The notes: a model not told the origin generated them from the sequence alone. A stretch of 64,000 bases of DNA from Leptolinea sp964420995 (GCA_964420995.1 CAYQUX010000003.1:62001-126000), one strand, 5' to 3'; shown: positions 53,027-62,968, numbered from the stretch's first letter. Made by a program: numbers and translations.

Positions 53027-54016
53027 ATGATTTTCAACCATAATCAAACAGGTGAGGAACCGTCTTTTTCCATTGGACTAATCCCCATCCATGGTCGAGT
53101 AATTCTCGCGCCCATGGATGGATACACCGATCATCCATTCCGTTTAATCTGCCGGCGTTGGGGATCTGCCTGCTCGTATTCCGAATTCATTAACGCCATG
53201 GATTTGGAAGGAAAACATCCGCATATTGCACAGCGCATGTATTTCTCAGACGAAGAACGGCCGTTTGGTTACCAGATACTGGATGATTCCCCGCAACGTA
53301 TTCTCATGGCCGCTCAATTACTTCGAAAACGCAACCCGGACTTTCTTGATATGAACCTGGGCTGCTGCAGCCGGTCGGTGTGTTCGCGGGGTGCCGGGGC
53401 CAGCCTGTTAAAGAACCCCGCCAAGATTTCTGAAATCATCAAGATGTTGGTCGCGGCAATGGATATCCCAATAACCTCAAAGATACGTCTGGGCTGGGAT
53501 GATAGTTCCCGGAACTTCCTCGAAATTGCAAACCGCATTCAAGACGCAGGAGCATCCGCCCTGGCTGTACACGGTCGAACCCGCGCGCAATTTTACAGGG
53601 GTACAGCCGATTGGGACGCCATTGCTCAGGTGAAACAAAACCTGAACATACCGGTTATCGGCAATGGTGACGTGACCAGTCCACAGGATATTGACCGTTT
53701 TCTTTCGCACACTGGCTGCGACGCGTTGATGATAGGACGTGGAGCCGTAGGCAATCCCTGGCTCTTCGCTCACAGGAACCGCGCGGATTGTTCCCGGAGT
53801 GAAATACTGGAAACCGCTTTGCAGCATTTGGATGCGTCCATCCAGTTCTATGGAGAAGAACATGGACTGGTGGTCTTCCGTAAACACGCGGTTGACTATC
53901 TTAGAGACCTGTGGCCTACTGTTTCCATACGGCATGAAGCATTGACTACCATGGACCGCGCGCGGTTTACAGAGATCATTCAGACAGTTCTGTTGGAATC
54001 TTCAGCCATCAGCTAA
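53027..54016 (+). CDS. dus: tRNA-dihydrouridine synthase
   Basis: 329 residues. FMN TIM barrel that reduces uridines in the tRNA D loop. Start region VILAPMDGYTDHPFRLICRR, DMNLGCCSRSVCSRGAGASL (catalytic Cys; the usual GCP is GCC here), ITSKIRLGWDD, VHGRTRAQFYRGTADW, PVIGNGDVTSPQD, ALMIGRGAVGNPWLF. Its 3' end overlaps the convergent PPK2 gene by 15 bases. Confidence 0.93.
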   Translation: MIFNHNQTGEEPSFSIGLIPIHGRVILAPMDGYTDHPFRLICRRWGSACSYSEFINAMDLEGKHPHIAQRMYFSDEERPFGYQILDDSPQRILMAAQLLRKRNPDFLDMNLGCCSRSVCSRGAGASLLKNPAKISEIIKMLVAAMDIPITSKIRLGWDDSSRNFLEIANRIQDAGASALAVHGRTRAQFYRGTADWDAIAQVKQNLNIPVIGNGDVTSPQDIDRFLSHTGCDALMIGRGAVGNPWLFAHRNRADCSRSEILETALQHLDASIQFYGEEHGLVVFRKHAVDYLRDLWPTVSIRHEALTTMDRARFTEIIQTVLLESSAIS

Positions 54017-54817
54017 TTGTTTCTTGAACGCTTCAACATCGATTTGCGGATTGGGATATTCCATTTTCATAGCCCGCAGGCTTTCGGCGATCACTTTAGC
54101 CACCACAAGATTGCGGTACCAGTTGCGGTTGGCGGGTACCACATACCAGGGCGCCCATTTGGTGGATGTCTTTTGAATGGCATCGTCAAACGCTTCCATG
54201 TAATCCAGCCAGTATTTGCGTTCCTCCAGATCACCCGCGTTGAATTTCCAGCGTTTTTCCGGCATTTCCAGGCGTTCCATGAAACGAGTTTTTTGTTCTT
54301 CCTGACTGATATTAAGGAAGAATTTAATAATGGTCGTACCTTCATCTGCCAGTGTTTTTTCAAAATCGTTGATCTGCTGGTAGCGCTTTTTCCAGACCGT
54401 TTTAGGCACCAGGTTATGCACCCTGACCACCAGAACGTCCTCATAATGGCTGCGGTTGAACACGGCAATTTCTCCCTTTCCTGGAGTATGCGCGTGAATG
54501 CGCCACAGATAATCATGATCGAGCTCAATGGGCGTGGGTGTTTTAAAACTGGCCACACGAACCCCCTGGGGATTCACACCGTCAAACACCGCCCGGATAG
54601 TTCCGTCCTTGCCGCCCCCGTCCATAGCCTGAAAGACGACCAGCAGACGATGTTTATGCTCTGAATACAGTAATTGCTGAAGGGAATCTATCTCAGCCCG
54701 GTATTCTGCCAGCTTTTCAATTCCCTTTTGTTTCTTGCCTTCATAATCACCAAGATCATCCGGTGAAAAATCAGAAAGTTTAAATTTTTTTCCGGGTTCA
54801 ATTTTATATTGTTCCAT
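54002..54817 (-). CDS. ppk2: Polyphosphate kinase 2 (PPK2)
   Basis: 271 residues, one PPK2 domain. P-loop FQAMDGGGKDGTIRAVFDGV, lid FNRSHYEDVLVVRVHNL and PANRNWYRNLVVAKVIAES are family signatures. Uses polyphosphate to phosphorylate nucleotides. The single-domain size fits the class that can act on mono- or diphosphates. GGGAG about seven bases ahead of the ATG. Confidence 0.92.
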   Translation of the reverse strand: MEQYKIEPGKKFKLSDFSPDDLGDYEGKKQKGIEKLAEYRAEIDSLQQLLYSEHKHRLLVVFQAMDGGGKDGTIRAVFDGVNPQGVRVASFKTPTPIELDHDYLWRIHAHTPGKGEIAVFNRSHYEDVLVVRVHNLVPKTVWKKRYQQINDFEKTLADEGTTIIKFFLNISQEEQKTRFMERLEMPEKRWKFNAGDLEERKYWLDYMEAFDDAIQKTSTKWAPWYVVPANRNWYRNLVVAKVIAESLRAMKMEYPNPQIDVEAFKKQLADG

Positions 54818-54936
54818 CGCGGACTCCCTGTTTGTTTTGAATAAGTAGATACAACTTCATTATCCCCTAAAAAAAAATTAAGATTCCTGCCCCATTTTGG
54901 CGATTTTTCATTTCATATACAAATATACCGGCGTCC

Positions 54937-54965
54937 TTGTGAATCCTGCCCGGCGGATATATAAT
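54937..54965 (+). promoter_or_regulatory. efp promoter
   Basis: TTGTGA (54937-54942), 17-base spacer, TATAAT (54960-54965), 35 bases before the EF-P start. Confidence 0.7.
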
Positions 54966-55000
54966 TCACCGGTTATTTTGGACGAAAAGAGGAAAGACAC

Positions 55001-55558
55001 ATGATTGATGTAAATGATCTGCGCAAAGGTGTAACCTTTGAACTGGATGGCAGCCTGTATAAAGTTCTCGAATACAGCCATCACAAACCTGGACGGGGAA
55101 ATGCCACCATCCGCATTAAGGCCCGCGATCTGCGGACAGGCACCACACTGGAAAAAACCTTCCAATCCGGCGACCGCGTTCCTGAAGCCCGCCTGGATTT
55201 TCACAATGTTCAATATCTATATAAAGACGGTGATTTGTTCTATTTTATGGATATGGAAACCTTCGAACAACCGGCCATCCCGGGCAAAGTTGTGGATGAA
55301 GCCGCCGGTTTTCTGAAAGAAAACATGGAAGTCAAGATCACTTTCTATAATAATGAACCTATCGATATCGAACTACCCACTTCCGTTGACCTGAAAGTGA
55401 CCCATGCCGAAATGGCGGTAAAAGGCGACACCGCGACCGGTGTGACCAAAAAAGTGACCACGGAAACCGGGCTGGATGTGCAAACTCCCTATTTTGTGGT
55501 TGAAGGCGATGTAATCCGTGTGGATACCCGCACGGGCGCCTACGTCACCCGCGTGTAA
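55001..55558 (+). CDS. efp: Elongation factor P
   Basis: 185 residues, three domains. Rescues ribosomes stalled at polyproline. The loop that reaches the P-site tRNA reads HHKPGRGNA, so the tip is Arg32 where E. coli has the modified Lys34. AGAGGAA precedes the ATG. No modification enzyme (EpmA or EarP) is recognised nearby. Confidence 0.96.
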   Translation: MIDVNDLRKGVTFELDGSLYKVLEYSHHKPGRGNATIRIKARDLRTGTTLEKTFQSGDRVPEARLDFHNVQYLYKDGDLFYFMDMETFEQPAIPGKVVDEAAGFLKENMEVKITFYNNEPIDIELPTSVDLKVTHAEMAVKGDTATGVTKKVTTETGLDVQTPYFVVEGDVIRVDTRTGAYVTRV

Positions 55559-55576
55559 TTTTCCTACGAAAACCCT

Positions 55577-55605
55577 CCGCCTGTACTGCCAGGGCAGTCA
55601 GGCGG
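55577..55605 (+). terminator. Hairpin after efp
   Basis: CCGCCTG (55577-55583) pairs with CAGGCGG (55599-55605), with ACTGCC-AG-GGCAGT inside and one bulged T. No T run follows, so termination efficiency is uncertain; the next gene starts 13 bases on. Confidence 0.6.
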
Positions 55606-55618
55606 ATAACTTCTTATT

Positions 55619-55951
55619 ATGCGTACACCTGCCGGTTTTGAATGTAGTTATTTTTTCGGGGATTACCATCGGGGCAAGAACCATGAAGAATGCCGTCTCA
55701 TCGGTAATGCTCCACCACCCAATAATTGGACCCGGGACTTATGCAAAAATTGCCCGGTACCTGAAATTCAACGCGCCAATGCCTGTCCCGATATGGTTTT
55801 GACAGGCGTTGTTGAGCGGCGGTTCCTTGGTCTTCAAAAAAAAGTAACAGTAAAAGCATTCTGCCAGAAAACCAACACAACAGTGGCTGATCCACATATT
55901 GGGTGTGGCAAGTGCCACGATCTTCCGGAAATTTTCCTGGGAAAAAGCTGA
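55619..55951 (+). CDS. Small Cys-rich protein of unknown function
   Basis: 110 residues with eight Cys (9, 25, 42, 45, 56, 82, 96, 99) and His93, His100. Blocks EECRLIG, DLCKNCPVP, RANACPDM and PHIGCGKCHDLP suggest one or two metal or Fe-S sites. Not recognised as a named family. It is two bases before the HAD-DinB gene and probably co-transcribed. Confidence 0.72.
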   Translation: MRTPAGFECSYFFGDYHRGKNHEECRLIGNAPPPNNWTRDLCKNCPVPEIQRANACPDMVLTGVVERRFLGLQKKVTVKAFCQKTNTTVADPHIGCGKCHDLPEIFLGKS

Positions 55952-55953
55952 AC

Positions 55954-57147
55954 ATGCTTTCCGTCTTATTTGACCTTGATGACACGTTGATCTCCAATAA
56001 CGCGGAGAGTTTTACCCGCGTCTACCTGGGAATTCTGGGAAAGCATCTTCAATCACGCATCGAACCCGCGAAGATGCTCCCGGCTCTTCTTGAAGGAACC
56101 CGCCGGATGGTGACCAAACAGGAATTAGCCGGCACGCTGGAAGACACATTTAATGCATATTTTTATCCAGAAATCCAGATCCCCAGGGACTCGATAAAAA
56201 GCCAGATCGACGATTTTTATGCCCACAATTTTGCCAGCCTCAAAGAGGAAGTATCACCCCGCCCTGAGGCAGTCTCTCTGGTAAATGAGTGTTTCGCTCG
56301 CGGGTGGAATGTCGCCGTGGCGACTAATCCACTGTTTCCGGCCGCAGCCGTGCATCACCGATTAAACTGGGCTGGGCTGGATTCAGGGCGTTACCCTTTC
56401 GCCGCCATTTCTTCGTATGAAACATACCATTTCGCCAAACCGCAGCCGGCTTTCTTTTCGGAAGTAGCCGCGAGAATTTCCAACGGCGATCATCCGATCG
56501 TGGTTATCGGAAATGACCTGAAGGACGATATAATTCCCGCCGGCCAAGCAGGCTTTCCCGCGTACTGGTTAACTGAACCAAACCAGACTCTACCGGATGG
56601 GCTGATGACAGGCAATGCCTGCGGTGAGATGAAGGGTATTCTTCCCTGGCTTGAAAAGGTGGAGGCTGAGTGGAATCCCAAGACGAGGCAAACCCGGTCC
56701 GCGCTGCTGGCAGGTTTACGCGGCGGCGCCGCGGCTATTGAAGCTGTCGCTCATACCACACCCTGTGCACGATGGACAGTCCGTCCGGGTGAGTCAGAGT
56801 GGTGTGTCACAGAAATTCTCTGTCATTTGCGTGACCTTGATCGCGAGATCAACCTGGTCAGGGTCAGGACAATTTTACAAGAGTCTCAACCCTTCATAGC
56901 CGGAGTTGAGACAGACCGTTGGTGCGAAGAGCGTGATTACATTCATCAGAACGGTATGGAGGCGTTGAAACAATTCTTTGTAACACGCCAGCAATTGATT
57001 GACTGCCTTGAAGACGCGCCCGAATCCGAATGGGATCGGGTGATCAGACATTCCATTTTTGGCCCGACCACACTCAAGGAACTGGTTGGCTTCATTAACG
57101 CTCATGACATCAACCACATCCGGCAGATTAAGAATCAGATACATTGA
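55954..57147 (+). CDS. HAD hydrolase fused to a DinB/YfiT-like domain
   Basis: 397 residues from the internal ATG giving MLSVLFDLDDTL (Asp7, Asp9); a start at 55903 would overlap the previous gene. HAD domain 1-215 with motif IV VIGNDLKDDIIPAGQAG. From about 245 a DinB-like four-helix bundle: EWCVTEILCHLRDLDREI and NAHDINHIRQIKNQ, with His ligands typical of the metal-binding DinB fold. The joined arrangement is unusual; substrates are unknown. Confidence 0.83.
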   Translation: MLSVLFDLDDTLISNNAESFTRVYLGILGKHLQSRIEPAKMLPALLEGTRRMVTKQELAGTLEDTFNAYFYPEIQIPRDSIKSQIDDFYAHNFASLKEEVSPRPEAVSLVNECFARGWNVAVATNPLFPAAAVHHRLNWAGLDSGRYPFAAISSYETYHFAKPQPAFFSEVAARISNGDHPIVVIGNDLKDDIIPAGQAGFPAYWLTEPNQTLPDGLMTGNACGEMKGILPWLEKVEAEWNPKTRQTRSALLAGLRGGAAAIEAVAHTTPCARWTVRPGESEWCVTEILCHLRDLDREINLVRVRTILQESQPFIAGVETDRWCEERDYIHQNGMEALKQFFVTRQQLIDCLEDAPESEWDRVIRHSIFGPTTLKELVGFINAHDINHIRQIKNQIH

Positions 57148-57320
57148 AGCCTTCACCATAAATTTCACGTAAATTTTCCACCAGACTTGAAAAAGGGGGA
57201 TAATGTCTTTGACACGGTATATCCATTAGAATACAATCATCTGTTAAATAGATTGGGTTAGGTGTTATTCGGAAATACGAAAAGATAGGATTATTCAGGG
57301 GAATATCCTGGCGCATCAAC

Positions 57321-59321
57321 ATGGAAAAATCTCGGCAACACCCCGACAATGAAAATTTATGTGAAATTTCCGAATGGCGCAGAAAAATTCTTAATCTGCT
57401 GTATGTTGTCGCGTCCCTATGTGGGACGATTGAAATGGTTTTTCTGGTGTTCTTCTTTCAAAAGGAAGAACAGTATTCATCCAACCTGTTATTTTTTGGC
57501 ATCATTTATTTCATCATCCTTCTCCTGACAATTTTTAGACGGGCAGCCTACTCCTTTCGCGCGGTTAGCCTGTCACTAATTGTTTTCCTGTTCGGTACAG
57601 TCGATCTTTTCTCAACCGGGCTTACCGGTGACGGGCGCCTGTTATTAATCGCTGCCCCGGTTCTTGCCCTTTTATTGTCCGGCACCCGCTGGTGTGGAAT
57701 CTTCACCGGCCTAAGTCTGATTACTTTCTTTGTCGCGGGTTTCACGCCATATCTGGATTTCCTGCCCATTCAATTTATTCCCCAGGAAGCAGCGATGACA
57801 GAAATGTCCTGGGTCTCCTCCGGAATCATCTACGCCACGGTACTGGTCGGATTGGTGATTATGATCTGGCAGTTCGCCCGCATGAATTCCCGTACCACCC
57901 TGCAAAACTATCGCCTGGAATCTGAAGGAAAAAAACTTCGCGAGATCACTGGCAATTTACGAATTAGAGAAGCTGAATTGCAGGCGCTTTTGAACGCGGT
58001 TGGAGACCAGGTTATGGTTATTGATAATCAGGGACGCATTATTAAATCCTCAGATGGTCGTTCATCGGTAAACGGTACTGTAGCTGAAGCGCACAGCAAG
58101 AACATATTACGAATTCTTCCCCAGCGGCAGGCTGCTGAAATAATGGGACATATACATGAATCGCTGGAATTCAACCAGCCAAAAGCCATTGATTATTGCC
58201 TGAATGAAAACGGACATGAACACTGGTATTCAGGTTTGATCTCGCCGTTTGAAACCGATAAAGTGGTCATGGTCTGTCGTGATATTACAGAATCCATAAA
58301 ATCCAATTCCCGCGAGCGTGATCATCGAGTATTGGCCAATGCCTTGAAAAGCGCCGCTTCCCTGGTAAACAGTCCACTGGATATTAATGAAGTACTCACC
58401 CGGGTTCTTGCCGCTGTGGGTGAAGTTGTCTCCATGGATGCCGCTACGATCATCCTTCTTGGGGAGCACGGAAAGATCAGTAGTCTGGGACGTTCTGGTT
58501 TGACTGGATTTCAGAAGAAGATAGACATACTGAACCAATTAACCATAAACGATATGCAGACGTTGCGCACCATGAAACGCACCGGGCAGCCGCTTCTGAT
58601 CCCTGATGTAAATCGATACCCGGCCTGGATTGACCTGACCAATGACCACAAGATCCATTCCTATCTGGGCTGCCCGATAAAGATAAAAGGCAAGGTTACC
58701 GGTTTTCTTACCCTGGAAAGTGTCAAATCGGATTTTTACACGCAGGACCATGTCGACAAACTACAATCTTTTGTAGATCTGGCCGCCACAGCCATTGAAA
58801 ATGCCAACTTGCAGCGCGAGACCCAGAAGATGGCCATTTCGGATGACCTGACCAGCCTGTTTAACCGGCGCGGTTTGATGGACCTTGGACGGCGGGAAGT
58901 GGATCGTGCCAGGCGTTTTCACCATCCATTATCCGTAGCCATTATGGACCTGGATAATTTCAAAGCCATTAATGACACCTACGGCCATATCGCCGGTGAT
59001 CAGTTGCTTAACCAGATCGCGGATTGCTGCCGGGCCAGTTTCCGTGAAATTGATATCATCGGCCGGTATGGTGGTGATGAGATCGTGGTTCTTCTAATTG
59101 AAAATGATATCGATCAGGCTTTTCAAATTGCCGATCGATTCCGTCAGTCCATTGCCGGTCGGGTATTCCACACAGACGCGGGCAACCTGACAACCACGGT
59201 GAGCGTAGGCGTGGCTTCACTGACAGACAAGACTGAAACTCTAACCCAGCTGATTGACCAGGCTGACAGGGCATTGTATCTGGCAAAGGAAGCCGGTCGG
59301 AACCGGATAATGACTGCCTAA
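57321..59321 (+). CDS. Membrane PAS-GAF-GGDEF diguanylate cyclase
   Basis: 666 residues. Six or so N-terminal spans (about 22-200), a PAS domain (about 215-325), a GAF domain (about 335-490; LGCPIKIKGKVTGFLTLESV) and a GGDEF domain (about 500-665) with MDLDNFKAINDTYGHIAGDQ and GRYGGDEIVVLL. An RxxD (REID) five residues before GGDE is an inhibitory I-site. Makes c-di-GMP, the opposite activity to the HD-GYP protein upstream. Confidence 0.92.
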   Translation: MEKSRQHPDNENLCEISEWRRKILNLLYVVASLCGTIEMVFLVFFFQKEEQYSSNLLFFGIIYFIILLLTIFRRAAYSFRAVSLSLIVFLFGTVDLFSTGLTGDGRLLLIAAPVLALLLSGTRWCGIFTGLSLITFFVAGFTPYLDFLPIQFIPQEAAMTEMSWVSSGIIYATVLVGLVIMIWQFARMNSRTTLQNYRLESEGKKLREITGNLRIREAELQALLNAVGDQVMVIDNQGRIIKSSDGRSSVNGTVAEAHSKNILRILPQRQAAEIMGHIHESLEFNQPKAIDYCLNENGHEHWYSGLISPFETDKVVMVCRDITESIKSNSRERDHRVLANALKSAASLVNSPLDINEVLTRVLAAVGEVVSMDAATIILLGEHGKISSLGRSGLTGFQKKIDILNQLTINDMQTLRTMKRTGQPLLIPDVNRYPAWIDLTNDHKIHSYLGCPIKIKGKVTGFLTLESVKSDFYTQDHVDKLQSFVDLAATAIENANLQRETQKMAISDDLTSLFNRRGLMDLGRREVDRARRFHHPLSVAIMDLDNFKAINDTYGHIAGDQLLNQIADCCRASFREIDIIGRYGGDEIVVLLIENDIDQAFQIADRFRQSIAGRVFHTDAGNLTTTVSVGVASLTDKTETLTQLIDQADRALYLAKEAGRNRIMTA

Positions 59322-59347
59322 TTGTGGTAATATCGTTAGTCTATTCT

Positions 59348-59366
59348 GTCAGCAGCACTTGCTGAC
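59348..59366 (+). promoter_or_regulatory. Hairpin between cyclase and metH
   Basis: GTCAGCA and TGCTGAC pair over GCACT. No T run follows. No B12 or SAM riboswitch signature was found in the 128-base gap before metH. Confidence 0.4.
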
Positions 59367-59449
59367 CAACATCTTGCATAAGAAACAGGACAGAGAAATC
59401 AACCGATGATCGGTGAAATTTTTCCTATCCGTGTAAAAAAGGAGTAATC

Positions 59450-62400
59450 ATGGCACAAAAGTACACCAATCGAAAGTATCTTGACCTTGTGGAAAAGAAG
59501 ATTGTCGTGTTTGACGGCGCCATGGGAACCAGCCTTCAGGTCCACAATTTATCCGCGGAACATTTTGGTGGGGAACGCACCAATGGATGCAATGATTATC
59601 TGGTCATCAGCTACCCACAGGCGGTTGAAAAAGTGCACCGCTCCTTCCTGGAAGCCGGCGTAGACGTTATAGAAACCTGTACGTTTCGTTCCAATCGACT
59701 GACGATGACCGAATATGGTCTGCAGGATCGTATCGGAGAGATTAACCAGACAGCCGCGGCACTGGCACGCAAACTCGCGGATGAATTCAGCACATTGTAT
59801 AATCCGCGACTGGTTGCCGGTTCCATGGGACCGACCGGTAAACTCCCTTCCATGAACGACCCGGAGCTTTCCAATATCACCTTTGATGAGCTGGCCGATA
59901 TCTTCCGCGAGCAGGCGGTCGGCTTGATTAAAGGCGGTGTGGACCTTCTGCTTATAGAAACATCTCAGGATATCCTGGAAGTAAAAGCCGCCATTATTGG
60001 CATTGAACGCGCGTTTGAAGAGACCGAGACCCGGCTGCCCATCCAGGCGCAAGTCACCCTGGACACAACCGGAAGAATGCTACTGGGAACGGATATCACC
60101 GCGGTGGATGCCATTCTGGAAGGTCTGCCCATCGATGTGATCGGGTTGAACTGCTCCACCGGACCGGATTTCATGCGCGAACCAATCCGCATGTTGACCG
60201 AACAAACCAGCCTGCCAGTTTCATGCATACCCAACGCCGGTCTTCCTTTGAATATCGACGGCCAGGCCGTATACCCTCTGGAACCCGAACCTTTCGCGCA
60301 AACCCTGACGGAGTTTGCCACAAAGTACGGTGTCAACGTGTTGGGTGGCTGCTGCGGCACCACTCCTTTGCACTTGAAAAAACTGGTCGAATCTGTAAAT
60401 AGTTTGCAACCGCAGGAACGCAAGGCGGATACCGGCCCAAGATTGGCCTCTGCAGTGCAGAGTTCGTTTATGCAGCAGGAACCGGCTCCATTTCTGATCG
60501 GGGAACGACTAAATTCCCAGGGCAGCCGCAAATTCAAGCAGGTGCTCATGGCGGAGGATTACGATTCCATGATCACCATCGCCCGGGAACAGATCGATTC
60601 GGGCGCGCACGGACTGGATATTTGTGTGGCTCTCACCGAGCGCACAGACGAATCCGCCCTGATGTTCAATATCATCAAGGCGCTGGCCCCGGTGGTGAAA
60701 GTACCTTTCATTTTTGATTCCACCGAACCGGAAGTCCTGGAAGTCGCGCTGAAAACAGCTCCCGGTCGCAGTCTGATCAATTCCACCAATCTGGAATCCG
60801 GCCGCGCCAAAGCGGACAGAATTTTCTCTCTGGCCAGAAAATATAACGCGGCGGTCATCGTTTTGACCATTGACGAGCAAGGTATGGCCAAGACCGCTGA
60901 CCGCAAACTGGAGATCGCCCGCCGTATTTACGACATTGCCGTGAACGAACACGGTCTGCGGCCGGGCGACCTTGTGTTCGATGACCTGACTTTCACCCTG
61001 GCAACCGGTGACCCGGAATTCTCCCAGTCTGCCATGGAAACGCTGGAAGGCATTCGCCAGATTAAGAAAGAACTTCCCGGTGTGTTGACCTCTCTGGGAG
61101 TGAGTAACATCAGTTTTGGATTGAAACCGGCCGCTCGCGCGGTGATTAATAGCACCATGCTCTATCACTCCGTTCAGGCCGGACTGGATATGGCGATCGT
61201 CAACCCGGCGCAGATCACCCCCTACTCCGATATCCCCGAAGTTGAAAAAGAGATGGCCAACGACCTGATCTTCAACCGCCGCCCGGATGCCTTGCAACGT
61301 CTTATCGAATACTTTGAAAAATCCGGTGATACATCGCAAAACACGCAGGCTCAAGTTTCACCGATGGAGGGCATGTCCGCCGCGGAACGTATCCACTGGA
61401 AGATACTGCACCGTGTGAAAGACGGTGTGGAAACCGAACTGGACGAGCTGCTTGCCGAAGATGGTGGCAAAGGTCGCTCGGAACGCGCGGTGGAAATCCT
61501 CAATACCATTTTGCTGCCCGCCATGAAGGATGTGGGGGACAAATTTGGCGCCGGTGAACTTATTCTGCCCTTTGTACTTCAATCCGCCGAAGTGATGAAG
61601 AAATCGGTGGCGTACCTTGAACAATTTCTGGAACGCAAGGAAGGTGCCGGCAAGGGCACTCTGGTGCTTGCCACGGTTTACGGAGATGTGCATGACATAG
61701 GCAAGAACCTGGTAAAAACCATTCTTTCCAATAACGGCTATACCGTGCATGACCTGGGGAAACAGGTTCCCGCGGAAACGATCATCACAAAAGCAGTTGA
61801 ATTGAAGGCGGATGCCATTGGCCTAAGCGCCCTTTTGGTGAGCACCAGCAAGCAAATGCCGTTAATTGTGAACGAATTAAACCGTCGAAAACTGGAATTC
61901 CCTGTGCTTATCGGTGGAGCGGCCATCAATGAACGCTTCGGACGGCGTATTCTGATGACCGAAGAAAATGAGTTCTTCAAGCCGGGTGTTTTTTATTGCA
62001 AAGATGCCTTTGAAGGTCTAGCCACCATGGATGCGCTGGTTAATCCTGCTGAGAAACCCGCCTTGCTGGAAAAGATTCAACAGGAAGCCAACTACGAACT
62101 TGGGCTGGTCAAAGAAAGCAAAGGTGTTAATCCTGTCAGCGAACGTGGTTCCACCATATCGCCGGCGGAGTATATCCCCCGCGTGGATGAATATGGCCCG
62201 CGGTTGGTCAAAAAAATGCCTCTGGAAGCTGTCTACCAGTGCCTTTCAAAGAACGAACTCTTCCGTCTTTCCTGGGGAGCCAAGAACGCCCATGGAGATG
62301 ACTGGAAGAAATTGAAGGCGGAATACGAAGAACGTTTACTGATGATGGTCAAGTCCGCCGAAAAAGAGAACTGGCTGCAACCGCAGGGTATGTATGGATA

Positions 62401-62968
62401 CTGGCCCTGCCAGGCGGATGGCAATGACCTGATCATCTACCAGCCGGCGTCCGTCCGTAAAGACAAACCCCTTGAACTCATGCGCATGAATTTCCCGCGC
62501 CAGATCGCCGGAGAGAACCTGTGCCTGGCAGACTATTTTGCCTCAGTTGAAAGCGGCAAAATGGACATAGTTGCGTTCCAGGTTGTAACCGTCGGACAGG
62601 AAGCCACCGACCGATTTGACCAACTTCAACAGGCGACCGCCTACAGCGAAGCCTATTTCACCCATGGATTGGCCGTTCAAATGGCCGAAGCTGCCGCGGA
62701 ATACCTGCACCGCCATGTGCGGCGTGAGATGGGACTGGAGCCTGATCAGGGGAAACGCTATTCCTGGGGATATCCGGCCATCCCGGAACTGGCCGACCAC
62801 GCCAAGGTTTTCTCCCTGTTGCCCGTTGAGCAGGAACTTGGCATGAGTCTGACCTCCGCTTACCAGTTGGTACCTGAACAATCCACCGCGGCCATTATTC
62901 TGCACCATCCGCGGGCAAAATATTACAACATTGGTGAAAGCCGCATTGACCAGTTGATGAAAGAGTAA
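59450..62968 (+). CDS. metH: Cobalamin-dependent methionine synthase
   Basis: 1172 residues, full-length four-module enzyme. Homocysteine domain (1-320) with zinc Cys235, Cys301, Cys302 (GLNCSTGPDF, LGGCCGTTPLH). Methyl-folate domain (about 345-620; PFLIGERLNSQGSRKFKQV, FDSTEPEVLEVAL). B12 domain (about 650-890) with DVHDIGKN (His748, cobalt ligand). Activation domain to the end (SWGYPAIPELADH, YQLVPEQSTAAIIL). AAGGAG before the ATG. Confidence 0.96.
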   Translation: MAQKYTNRKYLDLVEKKIVVFDGAMGTSLQVHNLSAEHFGGERTNGCNDYLVISYPQAVEKVHRSFLEAGVDVIETCTFRSNRLTMTEYGLQDRIGEINQTAAALARKLADEFSTLYNPRLVAGSMGPTGKLPSMNDPELSNITFDELADIFREQAVGLIKGGVDLLLIETSQDILEVKAAIIGIERAFEETETRLPIQAQVTLDTTGRMLLGTDITAVDAILEGLPIDVIGLNCSTGPDFMREPIRMLTEQTSLPVSCIPNAGLPLNIDGQAVYPLEPEPFAQTLTEFATKYGVNVLGGCCGTTPLHLKKLVESVNSLQPQERKADTGPRLASAVQSSFMQQEPAPFLIGERLNSQGSRKFKQVLMAEDYDSMITIAREQIDSGAHGLDICVALTERTDESALMFNIIKALAPVVKVPFIFDSTEPEVLEVALKTAPGRSLINSTNLESGRAKADRIFSLARKYNAAVIVLTIDEQGMAKTADRKLEIARRIYDIAVNEHGLRPGDLVFDDLTFTLATGDPEFSQSAMETLEGIRQIKKELPGVLTSLGVSNISFGLKPAARAVINSTMLYHSVQAGLDMAIVNPAQITPYSDIPEVEKEMANDLIFNRRPDALQRLIEYFEKSGDTSQNTQAQVSPMEGMSAAERIHWKILHRVKDGVETELDELLAEDGGKGRSERAVEILNTILLPAMKDVGDKFGAGELILPFVLQSAEVMKKSVAYLEQFLERKEGAGKGTLVLATVYGDVHDIGKNLVKTILSNNGYTVHDLGKQVPAETIITKAVELKADAIGLSALLVSTSKQMPLIVNELNRRKLEFPVLIGGAAINERFGRRILMTEENEFFKPGVFYCKDAFEGLATMDALVNPAEKPALLEKIQQEANYELGLVKESKGVNPVSERGSTISPAEYIPRVDEYGPRLVKKMPLEAVYQCLSKNELFRLSWGAKNAHGDDWKKLKAEYEERLLMMVKSAEKENWLQPQGMYGYWPCQADGNDLIIYQPASVRKDKPLELMRMNFPRQIAGENLCLADYFASVESGKMDIVAFQVVTVGQEATDRFDQLQQATAYSEAYFTHGLAVQMAEAAAEYLHRHVRREMGLEPDQGKRYSWGYPAIPELADHAKVFSLLPVEQELGMSLTSAYQLVPEQSTAAIILHHPRAKYYNIGESRIDQLMKE

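Noticed and set aside
58500..58800. Open frames on the minus strand inside the cyclase gene
   Set aside because: They run against a complete GAF-GGDEF reading frame and have no ribosome site or domain match.
59322..59449. Cobalamin or SAM riboswitch before metH
   Set aside because: The 128-base gap is too short for a B12 riboswitch and shows no B12 box or SAM-box core.
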